A stretch of DNA of 64,000 nt from CAUPWF01 sp963515125. GTDB taxonomy: Bacteria; Bacillota; Clostridia; Lachnospirales; Lachnospiraceae. Under the pieces are notes generated by a model. It searched no databases. It was not told where the DNA came from and worked only from the letters and a program-made list of their open reading frames with translations. This document shows, piece by piece, positions 18,121 to 27,131 of the stretch. Both the position numbers and the translations under genes were made by a program. The stretch lies in assembly GCA_052116865.1 (NCBI GenBank), contig JBQKKG010000001.1, forward strand, positions 186,001 through 250,000. Direction: 5' to 3'. Numbering within the stretch: position 1 is the stretch's first letter; each line of letters begins with the position of its first letter.

Positions 18121-18149
18121 TTGTGAATTAAGTATAAATATGTTACTAT
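18121..18149 (+). promoter_or_regulatory. Promoter of the GGDEF-EAL gene
   Basis: TTGTGA (18121-18126) and TACTAT (18144-18149) lie 17 bases apart, about 47 bases before the start codon. Confidence 0.5.
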
Positions 18150-18196
18150 TCATATTAGTTGATTGTATGTTCTGCATAGAAAAATGAGGAATATGT

Positions 18197-21100
18197 ATGA
18201 ATAAGGAGACACAGATGCACCTCTTAGAGGAAAATAATGAGTTAAAAGCAAAATTGGAATTTCTACTAGAACATGATACTTTAACTGGACTATATCACAA
18301 AAATTATTTTTATCAAGTGACACAAAAGATGATTGAGGATAATCCCAATATAAGATACTATATAGCTTGCATAGATGTTGAACGTTTTAAGATGGTAAAT
18401 GCTTACTGTGGCCAAAGAGAGGGCAACAAGGTATTACAATTTATTGCAAGAATGATAGAAAAAGAAGCACAGGGACATGGCACTTACGGAAGGATTGAGG
18501 GCGATGTCTTTTCGGTTTGTCTTCCTATGGATGCAAATGATATTGAGCTAAGGGCAGCTAAGTTTCAAGAAGAATTGAGGCAATATCCTTTAGACATTGA
18601 TATTACGATGAAGTTCGGAATTTATGTGATTGATGAACCAACCGTGAGTGTTAGCCAGATGTGTGATTGGGCAAGGGTTGCAGCCAATACAGTAAAAGGA
18701 AATTATCTTGAGCATATAGCATATTATGATGAAAGGTTAAAATGTAGATTTCTAGAAGAGCAAGACATTATTAACGATATGGATGTTGCATTGAAAGATA
18801 GACAATTTGAAGTTCATATACAACCTAAATATGATATGAGAGATGAAAGTATTATAGGAGGGGAAGCGTTGGTAAGGTGGAGACACCCTAAAAAAGGGTT
18901 AATTGTCCCAAAGCTTTTTATTCCGGTATTTGAAAATAACGGATTTATCTTTAAATTAGATGAATACATATGGGAGAGTGTGTGTCAAACGATTCGCCGG
19001 TGGATAGATGAAAGAGGGAAAGTAGTACCGATTTCAGTAAATGTATCTAGGGTTGATCTGTACAACAATAATTTAGAAAAAAAATTATTGGATTTAATAA
19101 AAAAATATAAGCTTAATCCGCAATTTTTAGAACTGGAAATTACGGAATCAGCCTATTCTGAACATCCAGAACAGTTAATAGAAATAGTAGCGAAATTGCA
19201 CGAAGCTGGTTTTAAAATACTGATGGATGACTTTGGAAGTGGTTATTCATCTTTGAATATGTTAAAGGATGTTCCGGTAGATATTTTGAAGCTAGATATG
19301 AAATTTTTAGAAGAATCGCCAAATTTTAGCCGTGGGTCTAATATTTTGAATTCTATAATTCGGATGTCAAATTGGCTAGATTTACCTGTTATTGCAGAGG
19401 GAGTAGAGAGTGTACGACAAGTAGAATTTTTAAGAAGTATAGGGTGTGAATATGCACAAGGCTACTTCTACTCAAGGGCATTAGCAATCCAAGACTTTGA
19501 GAATCTTTTAGATGGTAAGCCGGTAAGAGAAGAGTATGAGCCATGCCAATCATACCTAGAAGCAGACTTTAATGAGTTTTGGAAACCAAATACACAAGTA
19601 GATGTGTTATTTAATGCGCAAGTGGAGCCAGTTCTTGTATTGGAATATTGTAACGGGAATCTAGAAGTCATACAAACGAATATGCAATGTTATAAAATGC
19701 TAACAACAATAGATCTTGCATATAAAGGTTACAGAACTTGTATTCAAAAGGGCATATATCAAGAAGACCAATGGAAATTTAAAGAATATCTGCAGCTTGT
19801 GATTGAAAATAAGAATGATAGAAATTGTTTGATTAGATGGGGAAATGAAGAAGTAATTAAGCATTTTGAGCTGCGTTTGTGTTGTATTTTGCAAAAGGAT
19901 AATAGATATTTATTATATGGCACAATAAAGGATGCAACAAATGAGTTGTTAAAAGAAGAAGCAATTCAAAGAGCAGAGAGTATTATGAATCAGATGCAGG
20001 GGGGGATTTTCTTATTAGAATGGGATGGAATTCAATTTACACCCGTTTATGCAAATGAACCATTGTTTCGAATATTGGGATACACAAGAGTAGAATACCT
20101 AGAACTTACAGAGGACAATTTTTGGTCGATTGTATATGAGGTGGATCGAGAGGCATTAAAGGAAAGTTTTCAACTTATTTTAAATGGACAAGACAGTTGC
20201 AAAGGAAATTTTCGTATTGTGAAAAAAAACGGCGAAATTTGCTGGTGTCAGACTTTAGTCAATCGTATAGGAAAGAAGAAAAAACATCCTGTTTTACTGG
20301 TATTGATAACAGATATTACAAAAGAAAAAGAGTTGGAACGGGCATTAAGAGAAAGTGAGCAACGTTTTGCAGATGCATTTAGAAGAGAACAACAGTTAAG
20401 GGAGCAATTCAAAAAAGGGAAAATACTAGATATAGAAGTAGATGTTACAGATGAAAAGGTCATCAAAATTGACGAAAAAGCATATTTAGAGTTAAAAATA
20501 AAAGAGGACGTTACCTATAATCAATTAATTGCAATGTTAATAGAGCGAATTGGGCCGTCATGGCAAGAAGAGATATTACTAAAATTTCAGAAAAACGCTT
20601 TACAGCATGCTTTTAAAAATAATCAATTTGAAATCACCTCACAGGTTCAAATTTATAGAGTTTTAGATAATAAAAAAATATGGGCATCGTTACAAATGCA
20701 GTTGATTAGAAATCGAAAAAATAACCATATTATAGGAAATCTTTTTATACGTGATATTGATGAAAAAAAGAAAGTGGAGATTTTATTACGCCAAAAGGCA
20801 GAACTAGATCCCCTAACCAAGCTCTATAACAGAGAAGCGCTAGAAAGTAAAATCGAAGGTTGCCTGAAAAATCAAATAGAGCAGGGTATTCAATCAGCAT
20901 TTTTTATGATTGACATTGATAATTTCAAAGCCATCAATGATTCTCATGGTCATGTGGTAGGAGATAGAATATTATATATTATTGCTCAAAGGTTGAAAAT
21001 GCTCTTTCGTAAATCGGATGTGGTAGGAAGAATAGGGGGAGATGAGTTCATTGTATTTATGTCGGAAATCTGTAGTGTAAAATCAGTACATATTAAAGCG

Positions 21101-21298
21101 AAGCAAGTATGTGACACATTAAATATTAATTTTCAAGAAGATGGAGTGTGTTGTAGTACCACCTGTTCCATAGGCGTTGCTTTATCTCCAATGTGTGGAA
21201 AAAGTTATAGAGAGTTGTATATTCATGCGGACTCTGCTGCGTATCATGCAAAGCGAGGTGGCAAAAATAGCTATCAATTCAAATTATCAGATAATTAA
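18197..21298 (+). CDS. GGDEF-EAL-PAS-GGDEF cyclic-di-GMP turnover protein
   Basis: A soluble 1033-residue protein. The first GGDEF domain (about 25-170) has the loop RIEGDVF and is degenerate. The EAL domain (about 190-435) keeps its key residues: EALVRW, VNVSR, EITES, MDDFGSGYS, LKLD, AEGVE and AQGYFYS, so phosphodiesterase activity is expected. A PAS-like sensor follows (about 595-710), then another sensory region. A C-terminal canonical GGDEF domain (RIGGDEF near 946) has the RKSD inhibitory site. It could both make and break cyclic di-GMP. Two GGDEF domains flanking an EAL is an uncommon order. Confidence 0.9.
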   Translation: MNKETQMHLLEENNELKAKLEFLLEHDTLTGLYHKNYFYQVTQKMIEDNPNIRYYIACIDVERFKMVNAYCGQREGNKVLQFIARMIEKEAQGHGTYGRIEGDVFSVCLPMDANDIELRAAKFQEELRQYPLDIDITMKFGIYVIDEPTVSVSQMCDWARVAANTVKGNYLEHIAYYDERLKCRFLEEQDIINDMDVALKDRQFEVHIQPKYDMRDESIIGGEALVRWRHPKKGLIVPKLFIPVFENNGFIFKLDEYIWESVCQTIRRWIDERGKVVPISVNVSRVDLYNNNLEKKLLDLIKKYKLNPQFLELEITESAYSEHPEQLIEIVAKLHEAGFKILMDDFGSGYSSLNMLKDVPVDILKLDMKFLEESPNFSRGSNILNSIIRMSNWLDLPVIAEGVESVRQVEFLRSIGCEYAQGYFYSRALAIQDFENLLDGKPVREEYEPCQSYLEADFNEFWKPNTQVDVLFNAQVEPVLVLEYCNGNLEVIQTNMQCYKMLTTIDLAYKGYRTCIQKGIYQEDQWKFKEYLQLVIENKNDRNCLIRWGNEEVIKHFELRLCCILQKDNRYLLYGTIKDATNELLKEEAIQRAESIMNQMQGGIFLLEWDGIQFTPVYANEPLFRILGYTRVEYLELTEDNFWSIVYEVDREALKESFQLILNGQDSCKGNFRIVKKNGEICWCQTLVNRIGKKKKHPVLLVLITDITKEKELERALRESEQRFADAFRREQQLREQFKKGKILDIEVDVTDEKVIKIDEKAYLELKIKEDVTYNQLIAMLIERIGPSWQEEILLKFQKNALQHAFKNNQFEITSQVQIYRVLDNKKIWASLQMQLIRNRKNNHIIGNLFIRDIDEKKKVEILLRQKAELDPLTKLYNREALESKIEGCLKNQIEQGIQSAFFMIDIDNFKAINDSHGHVVGDRILYIIAQRLKMLFRKSDVVGRIGGDEFIVFMSEICSVKSVHIKAKQVCDTLNINFQEDGVCCSTTCSIGVALSPMCGKSYRELYIHADSAAYHAKRGGKNSYQFKLSDN

Positions 21299-21317
21299 TA
21301 ATTTTAATCCATATATA

Positions 21318-21346
21318 TTGACATATACATGGGTTAGAGATATAAT
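21318..21346 (+). promoter_or_regulatory. Perfect consensus sigma-A promoter
   Basis: TTGACA (21318-21323), a 17-base spacer and TATAAT (21341-21346) form an ideal promoter. No ORF of normal size starts downstream for about 350 bases. Confidence 0.85.
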
Positions 21347-21352
21347 GACAGT

Positions 21353-21550
21353 ATAAACAGAAGAAAAATACTAATGACGAGTAAAACATTCGCCAAAGTA
21401 TAAGTAATCTTAGGTAAAGGAGGTACATTCCACCAAAAACATTTATGGATTAAAAAAGCTACAAAAGTGAGGTTAAAATGGTAGAAGATTTGTTTTTTAA
21501 ATAGGAATGGGTATCGCAGCAGTATAAAACGATACTCATTCTTATTTTAT
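21353..21550 (+). ncRNA. Candidate small RNA or long attenuated leader of the ABC-F gene
   Basis: A transcript from the perfect promoter would run about 195 bases to an intrinsic terminator: a 17-bp stem (21500-21516 with 21530-21546) followed by TTTT. Inside are a strong ribosome-site-like AAAGGAGGT (21416-21423) and a possible 8-codon ORF (21478-21504, MVEDLFFK) preceded by GTGAGG and ending at the terminator stem. I recognise no known RNA family. It may be a free-standing RNA, or the first attenuator of the ABC-F gene 150 bases further on. Confidence 0.5.
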
Positions 21551-21634
21551 GTTACGTTTTTCAGAAAAATTAGGCAGTGTTATTTGAAAAAAAATATGAT
21601 ATAATAAAATACCAAGTAATAAAATTTGGAAAAT

Positions 21635-21666
21635 AAGGACATGGAATATGATTCTATGTCCTTTTT
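21635..21666 (+). terminator. Attenuator-like hairpin before the ABC-F gene
   Basis: AAGGACATGGAAT (21635-21647) pairs with ATTCTATGTCCTT (21651-21663) and is followed by T residues, only 34 bases before the ABC-F start. A 10-codon ORF (ATG 21641 to TAA 21671-21673) overlaps the hairpin. Such leaders are typical of antibiotic-inducible ABC-F genes, so ribosome stalling could prevent termination. This role is inferred. Confidence 0.55.
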
Positions 21667-21699
21667 AAGGTAATAGAAAGTACGAAAGGAATGTAGAAA

Positions 21700-23502
21700 A
21701 TGAATTTGTTAACAATCAGTCAAATGACCAAATCATATACCGATAAAATGCTGTTTGACCAAGCAGATTTTAGCATTGCGCAAGGAGAAAAAGTCGGTGT
21801 TATAGGAATCAATGGTACGGGAAAGTCTACGTTACTTAAAATTATTGCTGGAATGGATTTCATAGATGCAGGGGAGGTAGTAAAAGGGAATAAAGTAATC
21901 GTAAGATATCTTCCACAGAATCCGGAATTTCCAGAGGGAATAAAAATATATGACTATGTAATCACTAAAAATGTGACAAAAGAAAACGAGTGGATGATAG
22001 AAGGAGAGGCCAAGGCAATTCTAACGAAGCTTGGGTTTCACGATTACAATCAAAGGATTTCCTGTCTTTCTGGTGGAGAAAAGAAACGAGTAGCGCTTGC
22101 AGCAGCATTGTTAACAACTTGTGATATATTAATATTAGATGAACCAACCAACCACCTAGATAGTGATATGGCAGAATGGTTGGAAGAATATTTGAATCTA
22201 AGAAAGGGAGCCCTTATCATGGTAACCCATGATCGATATTTTCTAGATCAAGTATGTAATCGGATTGTTGAAATTGATAAAGGGCATATATATAATTATG
22301 AAGGTAATTATGAGAAATTCTTAGAGTTGAAAGCTCAAAGAGAAGAGATGCAGTGGTCATCCGAACGGAAAAGACAGAGTATTCTACGAGTAGAATTAGA
22401 ATGGATGAAACGGGGAGCAAGAGCTAGAAGTACAAAACAGAAAGCACGTATTGAACGTTATGAAGAATTAAAGGGACAAAACGAACCGTTAGTGGATGAC
22501 CAAGTAATCATAGGATCACTTGGTCAAAGGCTAGGGAAAAAAACAATTGAGTTAAAGGATATTGTAAAACGTTTCGATGATAAACTATTAATAGAAAATT
22601 TTTCGTATATCTTTCTAAAGAATGAACGCATTGGAATTATAGGAAAGAATGGATGTGGAAAATCTACATTGATGAAAATCATAACAGGAGTAGTGTTACC
22701 CGATAGTGGAAATGTAGAGATGGGGAGTACCGTGAAGATTGGATATTTCTCACAGGAGAATGAATATATGGATTCTTCACAAAAAGTTATCGATTATATT
22801 AAAGAAACAGCAGAATATATTAAAACTGAGGATGGAAGTATATCGGCTGCTAAGATGTTAGAACGTTTTTTGTTTGATAGTACACTACAATATCAAAGGA
22901 TTGAAAAGCTATCTGGTGGAGAAAGAAGAAGACTTTATCTTCTAAAGATATTAATGGATGCTCCAAACGTTCTTATTTTAGATGAACCAACTAATGATTT
23001 AGATATAACAACATTATCCATTTTGGAGCAATACTTGGATCGATTTGAAGGTATTGTGATTACGGTTTCGCATGATCGGTACTTTTTGGATCGTGTTGTG
23101 AATCGCATATTTGCGTTTGAAGACCAGGGTATTATTACACAATATGAAGGGAATTTTACTGATTATCAAAATGCTTCAAATTATAAGCAAAATCATAATA
23201 ATGATGCAAAAAAAGGTACAAAAAAGTCAGATGGGTATCTGGCATGGGAGGAACAAAAACTTAAAAGGACAAAGGTTAAATTTACATTTAAGGAACAAAA
23301 GGAATATGAATCTATTGATAACGAAATTGCTACATTAGAAGATAGAATAGAACAATTAGATGGGGAGGCAGTTAAAGTGTCTTCAGATTTTATAAAATTA
23401 AATGATATTATGAGTGAGAAAAGTCAACTAGAATTGAGGCTAGAAGAAAAGATGGAACGTTGGGTATATCTCCAAGACTTGGCGGAAAAGATGAATATTT
23501 AG
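21700..23502 (+). CDS. ABC-F family ribosome-associated ATPase (Uup/YdiF type)
   Basis: A soluble 600-residue protein with two ATP-binding cassettes and no membrane domain. Cassette 1 has GINGTGKST (about 36), LSGGEKKR and LILDEPTNHLD. Cassette 2 has GKNGCGKST (about 314), LSGGERRR and LILDEPTNDLD. The linker is rich in Arg and Lys, and the C-terminal 85 residues form a Uup-like coiled coil. ABC-F proteins act on the ribosomal E site, rescuing stalled ribosomes or protecting them from antibiotics. The leader has attenuator-like hairpins. Housekeeping or resistance cannot be decided from sequence. Confidence 0.93.
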   Translation: MNLLTISQMTKSYTDKMLFDQADFSIAQGEKVGVIGINGTGKSTLLKIIAGMDFIDAGEVVKGNKVIVRYLPQNPEFPEGIKIYDYVITKNVTKENEWMIEGEAKAILTKLGFHDYNQRISCLSGGEKKRVALAAALLTTCDILILDEPTNHLDSDMAEWLEEYLNLRKGALIMVTHDRYFLDQVCNRIVEIDKGHIYNYEGNYEKFLELKAQREEMQWSSERKRQSILRVELEWMKRGARARSTKQKARIERYEELKGQNEPLVDDQVIIGSLGQRLGKKTIELKDIVKRFDDKLLIENFSYIFLKNERIGIIGKNGCGKSTLMKIITGVVLPDSGNVEMGSTVKIGYFSQENEYMDSSQKVIDYIKETAEYIKTEDGSISAAKMLERFLFDSTLQYQRIEKLSGGERRRLYLLKILMDAPNVLILDEPTNDLDITTLSILEQYLDRFEGIVITVSHDRYFLDRVVNRIFAFEDQGIITQYEGNFTDYQNASNYKQNHNNDAKKGTKKSDGYLAWEEQKLKRTKVKFTFKEQKEYESIDNEIATLEDRIEQLDGEAVKVSSDFIKLNDIMSEKSQLELRLEEKMERWVYLQDLAEKMNI

Positions 23503-23576
23503 TAGTACATCTTATCATAGTATGATAAAATATAATGAATAAAAGCAATTACTTATAGAGGAAAGAAGGAAATGCT

Positions 23577-24395
23577 ATGAAATTAGATATGCATTGTCAT
23601 GTGAAAGAAGGATCTCTGGACAGTAAGACTGGCTTAGATGAATATATTACCCTTTTAAAGCAGCATGGATTTGATGGCATGTTGATTACGGATCACAACA
23701 CGTATAAAGGTTATCGCTATTGGAAAAAATATTTAAAAGATCAAAAGCACACAGACTTTGTTGTGCTAAAAGGAATTGAATATGATACCATGGATGCAGG
23801 GCATATCATAGTGATTATGCCAGAAGGAGTCAAAATGCGTCTACTAGAGGTCAAGGGATTACCAGTATCTTTGTTAATTGATTTTGTACATCGGCATGGA
23901 GGAATATTAGGACCAGCGCACCCATGTGGAGAAAAATATATGAGTTATACGAATACAAAGGGGTATTATAAATCTCCCGAGGTGATCAAACGATTTGATT
24001 TTATAGAAGCATTTAATGCCTGTGAGCCTGCTACATCCAATGAAGCAGCAAAGAAATTATGTTTGAAATACAATAAGCCGGGCATAGGTGGAAGTGATGC
24101 TCATAAAATGAATTGCGTTAGCAAGGGGTATACAGAGCTGCCAGCATATGTATCATGTGAAACAGAGCTCATTGCATTGATTCGTAAAAAGGTGCCAATT
24201 GAGGCTGGTGGAACTTTATACACGAAGACAACAAAAGACAAGATTGGTAAAGCGAATAAATTATTAGTATATTCGTTTTGGGTATATAATAAGAGTGGCG
24301 GGTGGCTGAAACACTTTAAGCGAAAAAGAAAAATGGAAATAGAAAATCCAGTAGACCCAATTGATCCAATAGAAGTACAATATTTAAGTAAATAG
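23577..24395 (+). CDS. PHP-domain metal-dependent phosphoesterase
   Basis: A 272-residue PHP protein. The N-terminal MHCHVKEGS and the ITDHNTYKGY motif supply metal-binding His and Asp residues. Further ligands come from KGIEYDT, the AHPCGEKY stretch and GIGGSDAHKM. The family hydrolyses phosphoesters, including nucleotides, but the substrate is unknown. AGAGGAAAGAAGG precedes the start. A DUF975 gene follows after 11 bases, suggesting a two-gene operon. Confidence 0.85.
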   Translation: MKLDMHCHVKEGSLDSKTGLDEYITLLKQHGFDGMLITDHNTYKGYRYWKKYLKDQKHTDFVVLKGIEYDTMDAGHIIVIMPEGVKMRLLEVKGLPVSLLIDFVHRHGGILGPAHPCGEKYMSYTNTKGYYKSPEVIKRFDFIEAFNACEPATSNEAAKKLCLKYNKPGIGGSDAHKMNCVSKGYTELPAYVSCETELIALIRKKVPIEAGGTLYTKTTKDKIGKANKLLVYSFWVYNKSGGWLKHFKRKRKMEIENPVDPIDPIEVQYLSK

Positions 24396-24406
24396 GAGGA
24401 AGTATA

Positions 24407-25177
24407 ATGTGGTCAAGAGTAGATTTAAAGGAAAGAGCAAAGCTTGCATTTAGGAATAATTATTGGAGTGCAGTCGCAGTTAGTTTTATTATATTCATAG
24501 TGGGTGTGCTATTTAGCGATGGAGCAAGGAATGCTTCCAATTCTAATCATTCTGGATTAAGTGGCAGGTTTTACAATATGCAACAGTGGTTCTATAACCC
24601 AAGAAATGCATTTTTAACATTAGTGATGTCAATTACAGTACTTATGATAGCTGTTGTGTGTATTGTTTTTCGTATTTTAGTAAAATCAGCAATTGATGTT
24701 GGGGGAAAACGCTTTTTTATGGAAAATAGAGAAGCAAAGCCAGGGGTTGGAAATATTTTTTATGTGTTTAAGAGTGGTTGCTATTGGAATGTAGTAGTAG
24801 TGATGTTTTTAAGGGGATTATTTACGTTTTTATGGACGCTTCTTTTGGTTATACCAGGGATCGTTAAAGCATATGAGTATCGCATGATACCATATATTTT
24901 ATCTGAAAATCCAGGTATGAACTATCAGCAGGCATTTGCAATTAGCAAACAGATGATGACAGGGCAAAAAATGGATACATTTATTTTGGATTTGTCGTTT
25001 ATACTTTGGGCAATGTTATCAGGTATTACTTGTGGGATCGTAGGCATCTTCTATGTGAATCCATATATTCATGCAACAGAGTCTGAATTATATGCAGTAT
25101 TACGTGCGCATGCTTTTCATCAAGGGGGATTAACAACCAGAGATCTTCCAGGATTCGGTCAATACTATAATTACTAA
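24407..25177 (+). CDS. DUF975 family membrane protein
   Basis: A 256-residue integral membrane protein with the opening RVDLKERAKLAFRNNYW typical of DUF975, and about five or six hydrophobic helices. The conserved IPGIVKAYEYRMIPYILSE segment sits near residue 150, followed by SKQMMTGQKMDTFILDLSF. It begins after GGAGGAAG, 11 bases downstream of the PHP gene. The family's function is unknown. Confidence 0.85.
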   Translation: MWSRVDLKERAKLAFRNNYWSAVAVSFIIFIVGVLFSDGARNASNSNHSGLSGRFYNMQQWFYNPRNAFLTLVMSITVLMIAVVCIVFRILVKSAIDVGGKRFFMENREAKPGVGNIFYVFKSGCYWNVVVVMFLRGLFTFLWTLLLVIPGIVKAYEYRMIPYILSENPGMNYQQAFAISKQMMTGQKMDTFILDLSFILWAMLSGITCGIVGIFYVNPYIHATESELYAVLRAHAFHQGGLTTRDLPGFGQYYNY

Positions 25178-25188
25178 ATAAGTCTTAG

Positions 25189-25223
25189 AAATGCCCTTTA
25201 CAGTTCTACTGTAAGGGGCATTT
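25189..25223 (+). terminator. Hairpin after DUF975
   Basis: A 15-bp stem (25189-25203 with 25209-25223, one G-T pair) with loop TTCTA. It ends in only ATTT, so it is a weak terminator, just ahead of yqeC. Confidence 0.5.
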
Positions 25224-25237
25224 GAAAGGAAGGGTAT

Positions 25238-25837
25238 ATGAAAAAGGAAGTGATAAAATATCAAAGAAAACAATCATTCAGTTTAGTGAAATTGCTGGGA
25301 ATTGATATTTGTAAACATCATATAATTGCGTTTGTAGGAGGAGGCGGAAAAACCACATTAATCTACGAGTTGGCAAAAGAATTAAAGAAATATGGATGTC
25401 GCGTGGCTGTCACTACGACTACCCATATGATACCAAGGGAAGTTGGAGTGATTGATACCTTTGGTGTTCCAACAGGCGAACTAAAAATTTCAGCACTTCC
25501 GTGCAACCAATTTGATCAACTATGTGATTGTTATGACATTATTTTAGTAGAGGCAGATGGATCCAAAAGAAAACCGATGAAGGCGCCAGCTAGTCATGAA
25601 CCAGTGATTCCAAAGAAGACAAATCTAGTAGTTGGTATAGAAGGTGCCGCGGCAATTGGGCAACCATTAAAAGAGGTCTGTCATAGATTTGAACTGGCTA
25701 AAAATGTGTTGGATGTAGAGGAAAATCATCAAATAACGCTAGACGATTTAGTCACTTTACTGTATAGTGAACAAGGACAAATGAAAAAAGTATCTGTAGA
25801 CTATCGAGCAGTGATAGGACAGGCAGATTTATTATAA
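25238..25837 (+). CDS. yqeC: YqeC-like P-loop protein (selenium/molybdenum hydroxylase accessory)
   Basis: A 199-residue P-loop NTPase resembling YqeC, a marker of selenium-dependent molybdenum hydroxylase maturation. The Walker A motif is FVGGGGKTTL near residue 35. TTTTHM and the VEADGSKRKPMKAPASHEP stretch are characteristic. AGGAAGG precedes the start. It heads the molybdenum hydroxylase operon, with the FAD subunit gene next. Its presence suggests a labile selenium ligand in the enzyme, but YqeB, the usual companion, is not in this window. Confidence 0.85.
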   Translation: MKKEVIKYQRKQSFSLVKLLGIDICKHHIIAFVGGGGKTTLIYELAKELKKYGCRVAVTTTTHMIPREVGVIDTFGVPTGELKISALPCNQFDQLCDCYDIILVEADGSKRKPMKAPASHEPVIPKKTNLVVGIEGAAAIGQPLKEVCHRFELAKNVLDVEENHQITLDDLVTLLYSEQGQMKKVSVDYRAVIGQADLL

Positions 25838-25863
25838 ACAGAGCATGAGAAAGGGGAATATAA

Positions 25864-26676
25864 TTGTTTCATATAAAGAACTATGTAATGGTTAAAAGTT
25901 TAGAAGAAGCATATGAATTAAACCAAAAAAAGGGGAGCACCATATTAGGTGGAATTTTATGGCTTAAAATGAGCAGGAGAAATATTCAAACTGCAATTGA
26001 TTTATCTGATTTAGATTTACATACGATAGAAGAGACGGAAAGTGAATTCCGAATTGATTGCATGTGCACTTTACGACAGTTAGAGCTATGGAAAGAACTG
26101 AATGATTACTTTCAAAATGCAATTAAAGATGCAGTACGTCATATTGTAGGAACTCAATTTCGTAATGGTGCTACGATTGGTGGAAGTATATTTGGCCGAT
26201 ATGGATTCTCTGATGTGTTAACTTGCCTTCTAGCATTAGACACGTATGTGGAATTATATAAAGGTGGAATAGTATCGCTACAACAATTTGTTGAGATGCC
26301 GTATAATCGTGATATTTTAGTACGCATTATTATAAAAAAAGACAATAGAAAAGTAACGTATATGTCTCATAGAGGTGCAGCAACAGATTTTCCGATTTTA
26401 TCCTGTGCGGTTGCTAAGAAAGGGCAGGAATGGTTTGTGTCTGTGGGAGCACGTCCAACTAAGGCTTGTCTAGAGGTCAAACAATATGAGATAGAGAAGG
26501 AGAATTTGGAACTTGCAGCAACAACAATTGCAATGGAGGTTTCTGAACATATGCATTATGGAAGTAACATGAGGGGAAGTGCAGGTTACCGGCAACATCT
26601 AGCAAAAGTATTTATAAAAAGAGCTGTTTTAACACTTGCGAAAGAAGAACTGGTAGGGGGTGTTGAGACATGTTAG
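25864..26676 (+). CDS. Molybdenum hydroxylase FAD-binding subunit
   Basis: A 270-residue homologue of the middle (FAD) subunit of xanthine dehydrogenase-type enzymes. Visible are GSTILGGI-like FAD-pyrophosphate contacts near residue 20, the VGTQFRNGATIGGSI motif near 97, and a CODH-type C-terminal domain. It carries electrons from the 2Fe-2S subunit to an acceptor such as NAD or ferredoxin. The start is probably TTG 25864, with GAAAGGGG upstream. Its end overlaps the next gene by 7 bases. Confidence 0.88.
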   Translation: MFHIKNYVMVKSLEEAYELNQKKGSTILGGILWLKMSRRNIQTAIDLSDLDLHTIEETESEFRIDCMCTLRQLELWKELNDYFQNAIKDAVRHIVGTQFRNGATIGGSIFGRYGFSDVLTCLLALDTYVELYKGGIVSLQQFVEMPYNRDILVRIIIKKDNRKVTYMSHRGAATDFPILSCAVAKKGQEWFVSVGARPTKACLEVKQYEIEKENLELAATTIAMEVSEHMHYGSNMRGSAGYRQHLAKVFIKRAVLTLAKEELVGGVETC

Positions 26677-27131
26677 TAAAGTTTATGTTAAATGGAAATA
26701 TAGTACAAGCAGATGTTACAGAGGATATGCTGCTTTTAGATTTTGTGCGTCAGCACAATTGCTATAGTGTGAAAAGAGGTTGTGAGACGGCGAATTGTGG
26801 ATTGTGTACAGTATTGGTAGATGGAACGCCGGTATTGTCTTGTGCAACACTAGTGGCAAGAGTGAATGGGAAAGATGTAAAGACGTTGGAAGGGTTACAA
26901 GAAGAGGCAAAAGAATTTGGAAACTATATGGCAAATGAGGGTGCTGACCAATGTGGGTTCTGCAATCCAGGGTTTATTATCAATGTTATTGCTATGGATA
27001 ACGAATTAGATGCTCCTACTATGGAGGAGGTAAGAGAATATCTGGCTGGAAATTTATGTAGGTGTACAGGGTATATGGGGCAACTTAGAGCAGTGGAAAA
27101 ATTTCTGAATCGAGGAAAGGAGAACCGATAA
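26670..27131 (+). CDS. Molybdenum hydroxylase 2Fe-2S subunit
   Basis: A 153-residue iron-sulfur subunit. The plant-type ferredoxin cluster is at GCETANCGLCTVLVDG with a further Cys in LSCAT. The second cluster, unique to this enzyme family, is in CGFCNPG and LCRCTGY. It passes electrons from the molybdopterin site to FAD. The start overlaps the FAD-subunit stop, and the large subunit follows with no gap, so translation is coupled. Confidence 0.95.
   Translation: MLVKFMLNGNIVQADVTEDMLLLDFVRQHNCYSVKRGCETANCGLCTVLVDGTPVLSCATLVARVNGKDVKTLEGLQEEAKEFGNYMANEGADQCGFCNPGFIINVIAMDNELDAPTMEEVREYLAGNLCRCTGYMGQLRAVEKFLNRGKENR

Noticed and set aside
21353..21550. Assignment of this leader to a cyclic-di-GMP riboswitch because of its GGDEF-EAL neighbour.
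   Set aside because: The conserved bases of class I or II cyclic-di-GMP aptamers are not present.
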